From an uncultured Clostridia bacterium (GTDB lineage Bacteria; Bacillota; Clostridia; Oscillospirales; Ruminococcaceae): a DNA stretch of 5,965 nt. Positions 5,829-5,965 of this stretch are shown here, piece after piece. The notes beneath the pieces were generated by a model that was not told where the DNA came from, did no database searches, and saw nothing but the letters and a program-made list of their open reading frames with translations. The stretch spans positions 1-5,965 of the forward strand of contig CAMHBE010000138.1 in the NCBI GenBank assembly GCA_946183095.1. The letters run 5' to 3'. Numbering within the stretch: position 1 is the stretch's first letter; each line of letters begins with the position of its first letter. Made by a program: the position numbers and the translations under genes.

Positions 5829-5965
5829 TTTTTTATCTCCTTTTCTTTATGGGCTATGAAAATCATAAGATATGTCAGTGATAAAAGAAGCATACCGGTA
5901 ATAACTCCGCAGCTCCCGATAAATTTGTCGCGCAGTATCAATATCTGTGCAAGCTGTGCTGCAAA
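5825..5965 (-). CDS. 3' end of an unidentified membrane protein gene (partial)
   Basis: The last 46 codons of an open frame that enters from beyond the right edge and ends in TGA at 5827-5825. I do not recognise the protein. The visible tail has a hydrophobic stretch of about 22 residues (GVITGMLLLSLTYLMIF and flanks), typical of a final membrane span, followed by a lysine/glutamate-rich end (HKEKEIKK) that would lie in the cytoplasm under the positive-inside rule. Support for its reality: its stop overlaps the metF start as ATGA, and its last codons contain the metF ribosome binding site, a common operon arrangement. A second minus-strand frame is also open for part of this stretch, but it ends 20 bases before metF and is not hydrophobic. 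Transporter or polytopic envelope protein are both possible. Confidence 0.55.
   Translation of the reverse strand, partial: FAAQLAQILILRDKFIGSCGVITGMLLLSLTYLMIFIAHKEKEIKK
5837..5844 (-). promoter_or_regulatory. Ribosome binding site of metF inside the upstream gene
   Basis: AAAAGGAG on the minus strand (5844-5837), 8 nt before the metF ATG. It lies inside the last codons of the upstream partial gene, so ribosomes finishing that gene would pass over it and could re-initiate at the overlapping ATGA. Confidence 0.85.

Overview
The window looks like a chromosomal housekeeping segment from a Gram-positive anaerobe of the class Clostridia, plausibly the Ruminococcaceae/Oscillospiraceae. This assignment is inferred from three things: a CIRCE operator (the HrcA system) in front of a small heat-shock gene, strong AGGAGG-type ribosome binding sites, and a methionine synthase whose reactivation domain is encoded as a separate protein. 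Nothing in the window points to a mobile element, phage, CRISPR array, rRNA or tRNA.

Left end, plus strand (1-780). A CIRCE inverted repeat lies directly on a good sigma-A promoter (TTGACA, 16-nt spacer, TATAAT with an extended -10 TG). It is followed by a leader of about 145 nt that contains hairpins, a small heat-shock protein gene (hsp20 family, 270-725) and a 13-bp stem-loop terminator. That terminator also closes the convergent metH gene.

Remainder, minus strand, read from right to left. The order is: the 3' end of an unidentified membrane protein gene (5965-5825), metF (methylenetetrahydrofolate reductase, 5828-4959), a stand-alone MetH reactivation-domain protein (4962-4330), a PAP2-family membrane phosphatase (4244-3291), and metH (3133-776). 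The first three are joined by 4-nt stop/start overlaps (ATGA and GTGA), so they are almost certainly one transcript. The PAP2 gene follows after 85 nt, and metH after a 157-nt gap that contains a stem-loop with a U-rich tail.

How the genes work together. MetF reduces 5,10-methylene-THF to 5-methyl-THF. MetH uses that methyl group, through cob(I)alamin, to make methionine from homocysteine. The separate activation protein should bind S-adenosylmethionine and re-methylate cobalamin that has oxidised to cob(II)alamin; MetH here stops right after its B12-binding domain and lacks that module. The PAP2 phosphatase has no obvious role in this pathway and is probably a lipid (for example polyprenyl) phosphatase.

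I do not see a previously undescribed multi-gene system. The points most worth following are the CIRCE/-35 overlap, the structured hsp20 leader, the metH-upstream stem-loop with two competing pairings, and the cysteine-rich tail of the MetH activation protein.
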